Positions 7,110 through 17,603 of a stretch of DNA of 40,667 nucleotides are shown in pieces. The DNA lies in contig CAJOCN010000007.1 of the NCBI GenBank assembly GCA_905233255.1, forward strand, positions 1 to 40,667, in the 5' to 3' direction. This DNA comes from Paludibacteraceae bacterium (GTDB lineage Bacteria > Bacteroidota > Bacteroidia > Bacteroidales > Paludibacteraceae). Numbering within the stretch: the first letter of the stretch is position 1; each line of letters begins with the position of its first letter. Made by a program: the position numbers and the translations under genes. The notes beneath the pieces are model-generated. The model made no database searches, was not told the DNA's origin, and saw only the letters and a list, made by a program, of their open reading frames with translations.

Positions 7110-8636
7110 ATGCAGAAAATCATCATATTGGATTTCGGAAGCCAGACCACGCAACTGATCGGTCGCCGCGTACGCGAACTGAACACGTTCTGCGAGATTC
7201 TGCCGTACAACAAGTACCCGGAGGATGACAAGGACGTGATCGGTGTGATCCTGAGCGGCTCGCCGCTGAGCGTCTATCAGGACGATGCTTTCCGGGTCGA
7301 TCTGAGCGGTATCAGAGGCAGACTGCCGATCCTGGGTATATGCTACGGTGCGCAGCTGATCAGTTATACCAACGGCGGCAAGGTAGAGAGCGCCGGTACG
7401 CGTGAGTACGGCCGGCAGAACCTGCAATATATAGACCATACGAACCCGCTGTTCAAGGGCTTTGAGGAGCACTCGCAGGTGTGGATGTCGCACGGCGACA
7501 GTATCACCGCGCTGCCGGTGGGCGCACAAAGAATAGCGTCCACGGAAACGGTAGAGAACGCCGCGTATTACATCCCCGGCGAGAAACCGGTTTTCGGAAC
7601 CCAGTTCCACCCGGAGGTGTTCCACACCCTGCAAGGTACGTTGCTGCTGAAGAACTTCGTGGTCGATATCTGCGGTTCGAACCAGGAGTGGAGTGCGGAA
7701 GCGTTTGTGGAGACGACGGTAAAGGAGCTGCGCGAGCAGATAGGTTCCGACCGCGTGATCTTAGGTCTCTCGGGAGGTGTTGACTCGTCTGTAGTAGCAG
7801 TACTGCTCCATCGGGCGATCGGAGATCAGTTGACCTGTATTTTCGTGGACCACGGCATGCTGCGTAAGAACGAGTTCCGCGATGTGATGCGCGACTACGA
7901 GGGCCTCGGACTGCACGTCATCGGCGTGGACGCCAGTGATAAGTTTCTCAATGACCTTGCGGGAGTCAAAGAACCCGAGCAGAAACGTAAGATCATCGGC
8001 CGCGATTTCGTGGAGGTCTTCAACGCCGAGGCGCAGAAGATCACCGACGCCAAATGGCTCGCGCAGGGAACGATCTACCCTGACCGTATTGAGAGTCTGA
8101 ACATCACCGGCAAGGTCATCAAGAGCCATCACAACGTGGGCGGGCTGCCTAAAGAGATGCACCTGCAGTTATGCGAACCGATCAAGTGGTTGTTCAAGGA
8201 CGAGGTGCGCCGCGTAGGCCGTAGCATGGGTATGCCGGAGCACCTGATCACGAGGCATCCTTTCCCGGGACCGGGGCTGGCGGTACGTATATTGGGAGAC
8301 ATCACCAGGGAGAAGATACACATTCTCCAAGAGGCGGACGCCATCTATATCAATAACCTCCGCGAGGCGGGGCTGTACGACGAGATATGGCAAGCCGGTG
8401 CGATCCTCCTGAGCGAAGTGAGGTCGGTAGGCGTCATGGGCGACGAGCGGACCTACGAGAACCCGATTGCGCTGCGCGCGGTGACCTCCTCCGATGCCAT
8501 GACTGCAGACTGGGCACACATCCCTTATGAGGTGTTGGCAAAAATAAGTAACGAGATAATTAACAAGGTAAAGGGCGTCAACCGGGTATGCTACGACATC
8601 TCCTCCAAACCGCCCTCAACCATCGAATGGGAATAA
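7110..8636 (+). CDS. guaA: GMP synthase (glutamine-hydrolysing)
   Basis: Aminates XMP to GMP using glutamine and ATP. The N-terminal class I amidotransferase domain has GICYGAQ with nucleophile Cys78 and the HPEV triad segment. The ATP pyrophosphatase domain starts at the P-loop SGGVDSS (221-227). The C-terminal dimerisation domain contains [15 protein letters not shown] and ends with [13 protein letters not shown], the conserved XMP-binding C-terminus. All 508 residues align with the usual single-chain enzyme. It follows guaB by 12 nt, making a guaB-guaA pair inside the cluster. Confidence 0.97.
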   Translation: MQKIIILDFGSQTTQLIGRRVRELNTFCEILPYNKYPEDDKDVIGVILSGSPLSVYQDDAFRVDLSGIRGRLPILGICYGAQLISYTNGGKVESAGTREYGRQNLQYIDHTNPLFKGFEEHSQVWMSHGDSITALPVGAQRIASTETVENAAYYIPGEKPVFGTQFHPEVFHTLQGTLLLKNFVVDICGSNQEWSAEAFVETTVKELREQIGSDRVILGLSGGVDSSVVAVLLHRAIGDQLTCIFVDHGMLRKNEFRDVMRDYEGLGLHVIGVDASDKFLNDLAGVKEPEQKRKIIGRDFVEVFNAEAQKITDAKWLAQGTIYPDRIESLNITGKVIKSHHNVGGLPKEMHLQLCEPIKWLFKDEVRRVGRSMGMPEHLITRHPFPGPGLAVRILGDITREKIHILQEADAIYINNLREAGLYDEIWQAGAILLSEVRSVGVMGDERTYENPIALRAVTSSDAMTADWAHIPYEVLAKISNEIINKVKGVNRVCYDISSKPPSTIEWE

Positions 8637-8640
8637 TAAA

Positions 8641-9108
8641 ATGAAAGTAGGAGTTATTATGGGTTCGGCGAGTGACCTGCCGGTGATGCAGGCCGCCATA
8701 GACACCTTAGAGTCTTTCGGTATCGAAGTGGACAAACGCGTCATCTCTGCGCACCGTGCAGCGCATGCGCTCATGGAGTGGGCGGAGAGTGCCGAGGACA
8801 GGGGACTGAGTATCATCATCGCCGGAGCCGGCGGTGCCGCTCATCTGGCGGGCGTGATTGCGGGTCTGACCCATCTGCCGGTGATCGGTGTGCCGGTTCG
8901 TTCCAAGACCTTGGACGGGTTGGACAGCCTTCTGTCAATGGTACAGATGCCCAGCGGCATACCCGTAGCTACCGTAGCCATCGATGGCGCCAAGAACGCT
9001 GCGCTGCTGGCGGTAAGCATTCTGGCATTACAGGACAAGTCCCTTCGGGAACAATATATAGCATTCCGTCGTCAACAAACCGAAAAGGTATTAGCAACCG
9101 TTATCTGA
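8641..9108 (+). CDS. purE: N5-carboxyaminoimidazole ribonucleotide mutase (class I PurE)
   Basis: Converts N5-CAIR to CAIR. Family marks are GSASDLPVM at the N-terminus, ISAHRAA, AGAGGAAHLAGVIAG, and LDGLDSLLSMVQMPSGIPVATV. The AGAGGAAHL form is that of class I enzymes, which normally work with PurK. Class II enzymes that use CO2 directly have a different loop there. No purK lies in the window, so either it is elsewhere or the enzyme relies on CO2-rich conditions and non-enzymatic N5-CAIR formation. The 155-residue length is normal. It is separated by one base from purL. Confidence 0.95.
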   Translation: MKVGVIMGSASDLPVMQAAIDTLESFGIEVDKRVISAHRAAHALMEWAESAEDRGLSIIIAGAGGAAHLAGVIAGLTHLPVIGVPVRSKTLDGLDSLLSMVQMPSGIPVATVAIDGAKNAALLAVSILALQDKSLREQYIAFRRQQTEKVLATVI

Positions 9109-9109
9109 C

Positions 9110-12100
9110 ATGAACAAAAGGCTTTTTGTTGAGAAGAAAGAAGGATTTCGCGTAGAGGCGGAGAGCCTGCGGCACGAGCTGAACGAGAACCTCCAACTGC
9201 ACATCCGAAAGATGCGCTATCTCTGCGTGTACGACCTCTTCGGGTTCAGCGAGGAACTGCTGGAGAAGAGCCGTTACAGCGTCTTTGGCGAGACGGTGAC
9301 CGACGATGTGACGGACTTCGTTTCGCTGGAAGGCAAGCGCTACCTGGCGGTAGAGTTCATCCCCGGTCAGTTTGACCAACGCGCTTCGTCTGCCATCGAC
9401 TGTGTGCATCTGATTGACCCGAACGCGGACATAGACATCCGCTCCGGCAGGTTGCTGATCTTCGAGGATCCCATGACGGACGAAGAGATGGCGCGTATCC
9501 GGCACTATTATATCAACGCGGTGGAGGCGAGAGAGAAGAACCTCGGCCTTCTGGAGCGCCAGCAGACTGCCGATGTGAAACCATTGGCGTCCATGGCAGG
9601 CTTCACCGCCATGGGACGCGAGCAGTACGCGCCGTTCTGCAAGGAGTGGGGATTGGCAATGAATGCAGATGACCTCGCTTGCGTAGTCGATTATTTCCGG
9701 AAAGAGCACCGCGAACCGACAGAGACCGAACTGCGTATCCTCGATACCTATTGGTCGGACCACTGCCGCCATACTACGTTCACCACCATTCTGGAGGATA
9801 TAGAGGTGGAGGAGTCGTTCATCAAACCCGATATAGAGCAGGAGTTGGAGACCTTCCGTCACATCCGTGTGGAGCTCGGCCGCGAGAACAAACCGCTCTG
9901 CCTCATGGAGTTGGCTACCATCGGTGCCCGCTACCTGAAGAAGAAAGGGCTCTTGGACGACCTGGAGGTGAGCGAAGAGAATAACGCTTGCTCCATCTTC
10001 ATTGACGTCGATGTGGACGGAAAGATGGAGAAATGGCTCCTGCAGTTCAAGAACGAGACCCATAATCACCCTACGGAGATAGAACCTTTCGGAGGCGCAA
10101 GCACCTGTCTGGGTGGCGCTATCCGTGACCCGCTGTCCGGTCGTGCTTATGTCTATCAGGCGATGCGTGTCACCGGAGCGGGCGACATCTATGCGCCGGT
10201 AAGCGAGACGCTGGCGGGTAAGTTACCGCAACAGATCATCTCCCGTAAGGCGGCTGCCGGCTACTCGTCGTACGGCAACCAGATAGGTCTGGCTACCACG
10301 CATGTACGCGAGATCTACCATCCTTCTTATGTAGCCAAGAGGCTGGAGGTGGGCGCAGTCGTCGGAGCGGTCAAGGCGGATGCCGTGCGCCGCGAGACAC
10401 CAAAGGCAGGCGATGTAATCCTGTTGCTGGGCGGTCGTACCGGACGGGACGGTATAGGCGGCGCTACGGGTTCCAGTAAGGAGCATACCGAGGCATCCCT
10501 CGAGTCCTGCGGCAGCGAGGTGCAGAAAGGTAACGCACCGGAGGAACGTAAGATACAGCGCCTCTTCAGACGCCACGAGGTAACGCGCCTTATTAAGAAG
10601 TCCAACGATTTCGGAGCAGGTGGCGTGAGTGTGGCTATCGGTGAGTTGGCAGACGGTTTGGATATATTCCTCGACCGTGTGCCGACCAAGTACTCCGGTC
10701 TCAACCCCACGGAGTTGGCTATCTCCGAATCGCAGGAACGTATGGCAGTAGTGGTGGAGAAGAAAGACCAAGCGGCTTTCGAGCACTTCTGCCATCTCGA
10801 TAATATAGAAGTAACGCACGTGGCGGACGTGACCGACACAGGTCGCATGCGCCAGTATTACAAAGGTGAACCGGTGGCGGATCTGAGCCGCGCGTTCATT
10901 GACAGTGCGGGTGCCAAACATTATACCAAGGCTACCATTCTGCCGGTAGAGGAGCGCAATCCGTTCCGTCAGACGGTAGCGGGCAAGACCCTCGCAGAAC
11001 GCATGTGTCATGTGATGCAGAGCGCCAACGTGACGAGCCAGAAAGGACTCATCGAGGAGTTTGACGCCACCATCGGCCGTTCCTCCGTTTTGATGCCTTT
11101 CGGCGGCAGACTGCAACGCAGCGAGACACAGGTCTCCGTGCAGAAACTGCCTACCGACGGATTCACCAACACGGCATCGATCATGGCGTTCGGCTACAAC
11201 CCCTTCCTCGCGGAGTGGAGCCCCTATCACGGAGCTGCTTATGCCGTTGTGGAGGCGTGCAGCAAGGTGGTAGCCGCCGGAGCGGATTACAGCCGCATGC
11301 GGTTCAGTTACCAGGAGTATTTTGAGCGCATGACGGATGACCGCCATAGTTGGGGCAAGCCGCTCAGCGCACTCTTGGGCACACTCAAGATGCAGGTGGC
11401 GTTAGGCCTTCCGTCCATCGGCGGCAAGGACTCGATGTCCGGTACGTTCGAACATATATCCGTGCCGCCGACGCTGATTGCTTTCGGTATCACGACCGTC
11501 AAGGCGGATCAGGTCATCAGCACGGATCTGAAGAAAGCGGGCAACCGTCTGTACCTCTTGCAGCACAAGCCGCTCAAGAACTACATGCCCGATACCGACC
11601 AACTCAAGCAACTATGGTCCGAGACCACGAAGGCTATCCATGCCGGCAAGATCGTTTCGGCATACGCCATCGGCTTCGGCGGAGTGTGTGAGGCATTGGC
11701 GAAGATGTCGTTCGGCAACGCCAAAGGTGCAGACCTCCGTATCGATGAATCGCTGCTCTTCGACTACCAGTACGGCAGTATTTTAGTAGAGGCGACGGAG
11801 GAACTGAATATCCCGTCCGCCCTTCTCTTGGGACAAGTAACAGAGAGCGAGAACCTCGTCATCAACGGAGAGCCCGTCCGCCGCGAGCAACTCTACGAGG
11901 CGTGCACAACGCCCTTCCGTAAAGTTTATCCGGCTACGATGACTCCGCAGCACAGCGACCTCATGCCGAAGGGCGTAGAACACAAAGCGCCTATCGTCTA
12001 TATTCCTGTTTTCCCGGGCACGAACTGCGACTACGACAGTGCCAAAGCATGGCGCAAAGCGGGCGCAGAAGTGGAGATGACCATCTTCCGTAACCTCACG

Positions 12101-12787
12101 GAGAGCGATGTGATTGCGTCTATCGATGAGATGGAGGCACATATCCGCCGCGCACAGATACTGATGCTCGCCGGCGGTTTCTCTCTGGGTGACGAACCGG
12201 ACGGATCGGCGAAGTTCATCGTCTCGGTCATTAACCAGCAGAAGATCAGTCGTGCCATCGAATACCTGCTCAGCCGCGGAGGTCTGATCCTCGGTATTTG
12301 CAACGGCTTCCAGGCACTCATCAAATCCGGCTTGCTACCGTACGGTAAGTTAGGTCAGGTAACGACGGATAGTCCGACTCTCTTCCGCAATGATATCAAC
12401 CGCCACGTCTCGCAGATGGTGACGACCACCGTTTCTTCCACCCGCGGTCCGTGGCTCCAAGGTATGCAGACAGGCGATCTGCATAGTATCGCCGTGAGTC
12501 ACGGAGAGGGCAAACTGGTAGTGAGTGAAGAACTGGCGCGCGAGTTGTTCAATAACGGTCAAGTGGCATTCCGCTACGCCGATCCGTGTACGGGCGAGGC
12601 GACGATGGAGTCGCCTTATAACCCCAACGGCTCGTGCTACGCCATCGAGGGACTCATCTCGCCCAACGGACAGATTCTCGGTAAGATGGGGCACTCCGAG
12701 CGGTGGGAAGAAGGCGTCTTTACCAACATCGCCGGCAACAAGAAACAGCCGCTCTTTGAGAACGCAGTAAACTATTTTAAGCACTAA
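9110..12787 (+). CDS. purL: Phosphoribosylformylglycinamidine synthase, large single-chain type
   Basis: Converts FGAR and glutamine to FGAM with ATP. At 1225 residues it is the long fused form, with an N-terminal PurS-like region, two PurM-like halves and a C-terminal amidotransferase, so no separate purQ or purS is needed. Visible motifs are WSDHCRHTTF (substrate histidine), KNETHNHPTEIEPFGGA, GAGGVSVAIGE, GGKDSMSGT, and the nucleophile Cys1064 in GICNGFQ. The glutaminase His/Glu follow near GHSERWEEG. It is bracketed by purE and purM at gaps of 1 and 18 nt. Confidence 0.96.
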   Translation: MNKRLFVEKKEGFRVEAESLRHELNENLQLHIRKMRYLCVYDLFGFSEELLEKSRYSVFGETVTDDVTDFVSLEGKRYLAVEFIPGQFDQRASSAIDCVHLIDPNADIDIRSGRLLIFEDPMTDEEMARIRHYYINAVEAREKNLGLLERQQTADVKPLASMAGFTAMGREQYAPFCKEWGLAMNADDLACVVDYFRKEHREPTETELRILDTYWSDHCRHTTFTTILEDIEVEESFIKPDIEQELETFRHIRVELGRENKPLCLMELATIGARYLKKKGLLDDLEVSEENNACSIFIDVDVDGKMEKWLLQFKNETHNHPTEIEPFGGASTCLGGAIRDPLSGRAYVYQAMRVTGAGDIYAPVSETLAGKLPQQIISRKAAAGYSSYGNQIGLATTHVREIYHPSYVAKRLEVGAVVGAVKADAVRRETPKAGDVILLLGGRTGRDGIGGATGSSKEHTEASLESCGSEVQKGNAPEERKIQRLFRRHEVTRLIKKSNDFGAGGVSVAIGELADGLDIFLDRVPTKYSGLNPTELAISESQERMAVVVEKKDQAAFEHFCHLDNIEVTHVADVTDTGRMRQYYKGEPVADLSRAFIDSAGAKHYTKATILPVEERNPFRQTVAGKTLAERMCHVMQSANVTSQKGLIEEFDATIGRSSVLMPFGGRLQRSETQVSVQKLPTDGFTNTASIMAFGYNPFLAEWSPYHGAAYAVVEACSKVVAAGADYSRMRFSYQEYFERMTDDRHSWGKPLSALLGTLKMQVALGLPSIGGKDSMSGTFEHISVPPTLIAFGITTVKADQVISTDLKKAGNRLYLLQHKPLKNYMPDTDQLKQLWSETTKAIHAGKIVSAYAIGFGGVCEALAKMSFGNAKGADLRIDESLLFDYQYGSILVEATEELNIPSALLLGQVTESENLVINGEPVRREQLYEACTTPFRKVYPATMTPQHSDLMPKGVEHKAPIVYIPVFPGTNCDYDSAKAWRKAGAEVEMTIFRNLTESDVIASIDEMEAHIRRAQILMLAGGFSLGDEPDGSAKFIVSVINQQKISRAIEYLLSRGGLILGICNGFQALIKSGLLPYGKLGQVTTDSPTLFRNDINRHVSQMVTTTVSSTRGPWLQGMQTGDLHSIAVSHGEGKLVVSEELARELFNNGQVAFRYADPCTGEATMESPYNPNGSCYAIEGLISPNGQILGKMGHSERWEEGVFTNIAGNKKQPLFENAVNYFKH

Positions 12788-12805
12788 ATAACACACCAAA
12801 TCGTT

Positions 12806-13837
12806 ATGGCGCAACATTATGAAGCAGCCGGCGTGAATCTGGAAGCCGGATACGAAGTAGTAAGCAGAATCAAGTCGCATGTGCGTTCCACCGTCCGCCA
12901 TGGATCGATGGGTTCTATCGGTTCGTTCGGAGGTATGTTCGACCTCTCGGCGCTAAATATCAAAGAGCCGGTGCTGGTCAGCGGTACCGACGGAGTGGGA
13001 ACCAAACTGAAGATTGCTTTTGCGATGGACAAGCACGATACGATAGGTATTGATGCGGTGGCAATGTGCGTCAACGATGTGCTGGCGCAGGGAGCCGAAC
13101 CGCTCATCTTCCTCGATTACATCGCTACGGGGCATAACATCCCTTCGCAGATTGAGGCGATCGTCAGCGGTGTAGCGGAAGGTTGCCGTCAGGCGGGTTG
13201 CGCACTCGTCGGCGGCGAGACAGCCGAGATGCCGGGTATGTATGAAAACGGTGAATACGACATCGCCGGTTATACCACCGGAGTAGTAGAGAAATCGAAA
13301 CTCATCGACGGTACAAAGGTGAAGGAAGGCGATGTGCTGATCGGCATCAGTTCCTCCGGCGTACACTCCAACGGCTATTCGCTCGTCCGTAAGATTGTCC
13401 GTGACGCGAATCTCGATCTGCATCAGATTTATCCGGAGCTGGATACCCAAAAGACCTTAGGCGAAGTGCTCCTCACTCCGACCAAGATATATGTGAAACA
13501 GGTGTTGGAAGTCATGCGCCAAGTCGATGTACACGGCGTAGCGCACATCACTGGAGGAGGGTTTGATGAGAATATCCCTCGCATCTTCCAGCCCGGTCAA
13601 GGGTTCTACATTGAGGAAGGCGCATGGGAGATTCTTCCGATCTTCCGTTTCCTCGAAGCCAAAGGTCAAATCCCTCATCGTGAGATGTTCAATATCTTCA
13701 ATATGGGTATAGGCATGGTGCTTGCAGTAGCGGAGCAAGATGCATCCAAAGTGCTGTCCATCCTAGACCATTGCGGCGAGAAAGCACAGATCATAGGCCG
13801 TGTACAGGCAGGAACAAATCAAATCATCAGCAAATAA
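12806..13837 (+). CDS. purM: Phosphoribosylformylglycinamidine cyclo-ligase (AIR synthetase)
   Basis: Closes the imidazole ring, turning FGAM into AIR with ATP. The 343-residue protein shows the PurM hallmarks [64 protein letters not shown] and [14 protein letters not shown]. It directly follows purL, whose product it uses. The start ATG at 12806 is 18 nt behind the purL stop. Nothing unusual is seen. Confidence 0.96.
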   Translation: MAQHYEAAGVNLEAGYEVVSRIKSHVRSTVRHGSMGSIGSFGGMFDLSALNIKEPVLVSGTDGVGTKLKIAFAMDKHDTIGIDAVAMCVNDVLAQGAEPLIFLDYIATGHNIPSQIEAIVSGVAEGCRQAGCALVGGETAEMPGMYENGEYDIAGYTTGVVEKSKLIDGTKVKEGDVLIGISSSGVHSNGYSLVRKIVRDANLDLHQIYPELDTQKTLGEVLLTPTKIYVKQVLEVMRQVDVHGVAHITGGGFDENIPRIFQPGQGFYIEEGAWEILPIFRFLEAKGQIPHREMFNIFNMGIGMVLAVAEQDASKVLSILDHCGEKAQIIGRVQAGTNQIISK

Positions 13838-13853
13838 AAAACAGAACAGAATA

Positions 13854-15416
13854 ATGGCACAGAAAAGAGCATTAGTGAGCGTAAGCGACAAAACCGGTTT
13901 GGTGGAGTTTGTGAAAGGACTGCAAGCAGCAGGGTGGCAGATCATTGCTACCGGCGGTACACAGAAGTTGCTGGAAGAGAGCGGCGTCAAGACCATCGGT
14001 ATCAGTGAGGTAACCGGTTTCCCGGAGATCTGTGACGGTCGTGTGAAGACTCTTCACCCGAAGGTGCACGGCGCTTTGTTGGCGCGTCGCGACGAGCCCT
14101 CGCACATGGAGGCATTGGCGCAAAACGGCATTGAGTTAATCGATCTGGTGTGTGTCAATCTCTATCCTTTCCGTGAGACGATTGCCAAAGAGGGAACGAC
14201 GATGGCGGAGGCGATTGAGAAGATCGATATAGGCGGACCGTCCATGTTGCGCTCCGCAGCCAAGAACTGGAACGACGTGACCGTAGTCTGCGACCCGAAC
14301 GATTACAGCCGTGTGCTGAAAGAGATACAGAGTGAGGGTAACACCCGCAAAGAGACGCGTCTGGAGTTGAGCGCCAAGGCTTATACGCACACTGCAGAAT
14401 ACGATATGTGTATCGCTGCGTACATGCGCAAGGCGGCAGGGCTGAACGAGAAACTGTTCCTGGAGTACGATCTCAAGCAGGGACTCCGTTACGGAGAGAA
14501 CCCGCATCAGGACGCTAAGTTCTATGCCGCTCAGGAGCAAGTGCCGTATTCCCTGGCTTCCGCCAAGCAACTGCACGGCAAAGAGCTGTCGTACAACAAT
14601 ATACAAGATGCGAACGCCGCGCTGAATATCGTGCGCGAGTTCGGCAAGACTCCTTTCTGCGTGGGACTCAAGCACATGAACCCGTGTGGCGCCGCTATCG
14701 GCAAGAACGGCGTAGAGGCCTGGACCAAAGCTTATGACGCAGACCGCGTGTCTATCTTCGGTGGTATCGTGGCAACCAACTGCGTAGTGGACAAAGAGAT
14801 GGCGGAACTGATGAAGCCTGTCTTCCTGGAGATCATCATGGCACCGCAGTTCACCGAGGAAGCTTTAGCGGTATTGGAGACCAAGAAGAATCTGCGTCTC
14901 TTGGAAGTGGATATGTCTTCCGAGAGCCCGAAACAGATGCAGTACGTATCGGTTAACGGCGGTCTGTTAGCGCAACAACTGGATACCGAAACTATCCGGC
15001 TGACCCAAGAGATGTGCGTCACGGAGACCCAACCGACGGACGAACAGATGAGTGATCTGCAGTTCGGCTGGCACATTGTGAAGCATGTGAAATCCAATGC
15101 GATAGTAGTCGTCAAGGACGGTCGCACATACGGCGTGGGAGCAGGACAGATGAACCGTGTGGGTTCTGCTGCTATCGCGCTCAAACAGGCACAAGAGTCT
15201 CTTGCAGCAGAAGGAAAAGATATCAAGGAGGCAGGATTAGTAATGGCTTCGGACGGTTTCTTCCCCTTCGGTGACAGCGTGGAGAGTGCAGCGGAGTATG
15301 GTATCCGTGCTATCGTTCAACCCGGTGGCAGCGTGCGTGATCAGGAGAGTATAGACGCTGCCAACGCGCATCATATAACGATGCTCTTCAGCGGAATGCG
15401 TCATTTCAAACACTAA
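13854..15416 (+). CDS. purH: AICAR transformylase / IMP cyclohydrolase
   Basis: Performs the last two steps to IMP: formylation of AICAR with 10-formyl-tetrahydrofolate, then ring closure. The N-terminal cyclohydrolase (MGS-like fold) has ALVSVSDKTGLVEFV, ATGGTQ and GRVKTLHPKVHG. The C-terminal transformylase has RYGENPHQ, KHMNPCGAAIG with the catalytic KH pair, and SDGFFPFGDSVE. ATG 13854 gives the standard 520 residues. The in-frame ATG at 13800 overlaps purM and adds 18 unrelated residues. The downstream folD supplies its folate cofactor. Confidence 0.96.
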   Translation: MAQKRALVSVSDKTGLVEFVKGLQAAGWQIIATGGTQKLLEESGVKTIGISEVTGFPEICDGRVKTLHPKVHGALLARRDEPSHMEALAQNGIELIDLVCVNLYPFRETIAKEGTTMAEAIEKIDIGGPSMLRSAAKNWNDVTVVCDPNDYSRVLKEIQSEGNTRKETRLELSAKAYTHTAEYDMCIAAYMRKAAGLNEKLFLEYDLKQGLRYGENPHQDAKFYAAQEQVPYSLASAKQLHGKELSYNNIQDANAALNIVREFGKTPFCVGLKHMNPCGAAIGKNGVEAWTKAYDADRVSIFGGIVATNCVVDKEMAELMKPVFLEIIMAPQFTEEALAVLETKKNLRLLEVDMSSESPKQMQYVSVNGGLLAQQLDTETIRLTQEMCVTETQPTDEQMSDLQFGWHIVKHVKSNAIVVVKDGRTYGVGAGQMNRVGSAAIALKQAQESLAAEGKDIKEAGLVMASDGFFPFGDSVESAAEYGIRAIVQPGGSVRDQESIDAANAHHITMLFSGMRHFKH

Positions 15417-15435
15417 TGAAGAACGGGTAACTCAG

Positions 15436-16689
15436 ATGAATAAGAACGTTTTAGTAATAGGATCGGGCGGACGCGAGCACGCCATCGTGTATCAGTTGAG
15501 TCGCAGCGCACAGGTGGAGCACATCTACTGCGCTCCGGGCAATGCCGGTATCGCGCAACTTGCCGAGTGCGTAGCCATCAAAGATACGGAGGTGGCGCAA
15601 CTGCTCTCTTTCGCACAGACGCACCAGATTGATCTCTGTGTGGTGGGACCGGAAGCGGCTCTTGCAGCCGGAGTGGCAGATGCGTTCCGCGAGGCGGGAA
15701 TACCTGTGTTCGGACACTCCAAAGCCGCTACGCAGATTGAAGCGAGCAAGGAGTTTGCCAAAGAACTGATGGCGAAATATAACGTGCCGACTGCTGCATA
15801 CCGCAGTTTCGCCGATTACGACGAAGCGATGCAGTACGTGCGTTCGCGTAATACCTATCCGACCGTACTCAAATACGACGGTCTGGCGGCAGGCAAGGGC
15901 GTAGTGATTGCGCAAGACGAACCGGAAGCAGAGCAAGCGCTGAGAGACATGCTGGTGGGCGAAGCGTTCGGCAAAGGGCGTGTCGTGATAGAGGACTACC
16001 TGGAGGGACCGGAGTTCTCGTTCATGGCATTCGTTCATCACCATAAGGTCTATCCGATGCCGCTGAGTCAGGACCATAAGCGTGTCTTTGACGGAGACAA
16101 GGGACCGAACACCGGCGGAATGGGTGCATACACACCGCTTCCGTTCATCAGCAAAGAGGAAGAGGAATGGGCACAGGAACATATCCTGCAGGCCGTGGCA
16201 GACGCCATGGTTCAAGAGGGTAAACCGCTCACCGGTGTGCTCTACGGCGGTCTGATGAAGACCAAAGACGGAATCAAGGTCATCGAGTTCAACGCCCGTT
16301 TCGGTGATCCCGAGACGGAAGTGGTATTACCGCTCATGGAGAGCGACGCTTATACAGTCTTCCACGCGATTGCCACCGGCGAGGCGTTGGAGGCAGTCCA
16401 ATGGCGTAAGCAAGCGACAGTGGGTGTGGTAATGGCTTCCTGCGGATACCCGGGCGCATATAAAAAAGGCGTAGAGATAACAGGAACGGAGGACTTTGAC
16501 GGTCTTATCCTGCATATGGGAACGGCTGTAAAGGACGGTCGGTTAGTGACCAACGGCGGACGCGTGCTGATGTGTATTGCGCACGGAGCGGATGTTCGTC
16601 AGGCACAAGAGAATGTTTACCGGGAACTGGAGAAAATCCATTGTCCCAATTTATTCTATAGAAAAGATATTGCACATTGGGCGTTATGA
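15436..16689 (+). CDS. purD: Phosphoribosylamine-glycine ligase
   Basis: Joins phosphoribosylamine and glycine to give GAR, step 2 of purine synthesis. It is an ATP-grasp protein with the N-terminal GSGGREHAI loop, [14 protein letters not shown] for [23 protein letters not shown] and [10 protein letters not shown] for metal binding. The 417 residues match the family. The stop codon overlaps the folD start in ATGA, suggesting coupled translation. Confidence 0.96.
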   Translation: MNKNVLVIGSGGREHAIVYQLSRSAQVEHIYCAPGNAGIAQLAECVAIKDTEVAQLLSFAQTHQIDLCVVGPEAALAAGVADAFREAGIPVFGHSKAATQIEASKEFAKELMAKYNVPTAAYRSFADYDEAMQYVRSRNTYPTVLKYDGLAAGKGVVIAQDEPEAEQALRDMLVGEAFGKGRVVIEDYLEGPEFSFMAFVHHHKVYPMPLSQDHKRVFDGDKGPNTGGMGAYTPLPFISKEEEEWAQEHILQAVADAMVQEGKPLTGVLYGGLMKTKDGIKVIEFNARFGDPETEVVLPLMESDAYTVFHAIATGEALEAVQWRKQATVGVVMASCGYPGAYKKGVEITGTEDFDGLILHMGTAVKDGRLVTNGGRVLMCIAHGADVRQAQENVYRELEKIHCPNLFYRKDIAHWAL

Positions 16690-17534
16690 TAATAGACGGA
16701 AAACAAATAGCACAACAAGAGAAAGAAGCGATACGCGAGCAGGTAGCGGCATTGGCGAAACAATATGGCCGCAAGCCGTGTCTGGATGTGATCATCGTGG
16801 GTGAGAATCCTGCCAGCCTGTCGTACGTAAGGAGTAAGATCAAAGCTACGGAGTACTGCGGCTTTGAGGGTGAACTGATCCGGTTGCCGGAGGATGTGAG
16901 TGAAGAAGAGTTGCTGCGCATCATCCGCGAGCGCAATGAGAACGAGGCGGTTGACGGTATTCTGGTGCAACTGCCGTTACCGAAACATATCAACGAGCAG
17001 CGTGTGATAGAGGCGATTGCGCCGGAGAAAGATGTGGATGGTTTTCATCCTGCGAACGTAGCCAAACTATGGCTCAACCAAAAGTGTATCGTTCCCTGCA
17101 CACCGCTTGGTATCATGGCGTTGTTAGAGAAAAGCAATACGGTCCTGGAAGGTCGCCACGCGGTAGTCGTCGGACGCAGTAATATCGTCGGAAAACCGGT
17201 AGCCAAGTTGCTGTTGGACAAACAATGCACGGTGACGATTGCGCACAGCCGTACCGCGGATCTGGCGGCAGTATGCCGTGAGGCGGATATATTGGTAGTC
17301 GCAGTCGGACGTCCGCAGATGATTACCGGTGAGATGGTCAAGCCGGGCGCCACGGTGATTGACGTCGGTATCAACCGCATAGCAGACGGCAAACTGGTCG
17401 GAGACGTGGACTACGAGAGCGTGGCTCCTGTAGCCGGTGCCATCACTCCTGTCCCGGGTGGAGTAGGACCAATGACAATCGCCATGCTGATGTATAATAC
17501 ACTGCAGTGTTTTAACAGGAGAATGACGGACTAA
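16686..17534 (+). CDS. folD: Bifunctional methylene-THF dehydrogenase / methenyl-THF cyclohydrolase
   Basis: Oxidises 5,10-methylene-THF and hydrolyses the product to 10-formyl-THF, the one-carbon donor used by PurH. The motifs include [14 protein letters not shown] with the catalytic Yxxx[40 protein letters not shown] for NADP, and [14 protein letters not shown] near the end. The ATG at 16686 overlaps the purD stop. An earlier in-frame TTG (16677) would add only three residues. Its 282 residues are typical. Its place in the purine cluster matches its supply role. Its stop codon begins an 11-bp repeat array. Confidence 0.96.
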   Translation: MIIDGKQIAQQEKEAIREQVAALAKQYGRKPCLDVIIVGENPASLSYVRSKIKATEYCGFEGELIRLPEDVSEEELLRIIRERNENEAVDGILVQLPLPKHINEQRVIEAIAPEKDVDGFHPANVAKLWLNQKCIVPCTPLGIMALLEKSNTVLEGRHAVVVGRSNIVGKPVAKLLLDKQCTVTIAHSRTADLAAVCREADILVVAVGRPQMITGEMVKPGATVIDVGINRIADGKLVGDVDYESVAPVAGAITPVPGGVGPMTIAMLMYNTLQCFNRRMTD

Positions 17535-17576
17535 TTACCTACTAATCACCTACTAATCACCTACTAATCACCTACT
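17533..17576 (+). repeat. 11-bp tandem repeat, four units
   Basis: Four units of AATCACCTACT (the first with one change, AATTACCTACT) start within the folD stop codon and fill much of the 69-nt gap to purT. Another four-unit 11-bp array at 38157-38200 also overlaps a stop codon. No function is evident. Confidence 0.9.
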
Positions 17577-17603
17577 AGAATATCAACAAAAACTCAAATA
17601 ACA

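Noticed and set aside
9101..10069. Minus-strand open frame of 322 codons opposite purL
   Set aside because: It lies fully against the unambiguous PurL N-terminal region, has no family resemblance, and comes from the codon composition of purL.
17533..17576. CRISPR array
   Set aside because: The 11-bp units are directly adjacent without spacers, and no cas genes are nearby.
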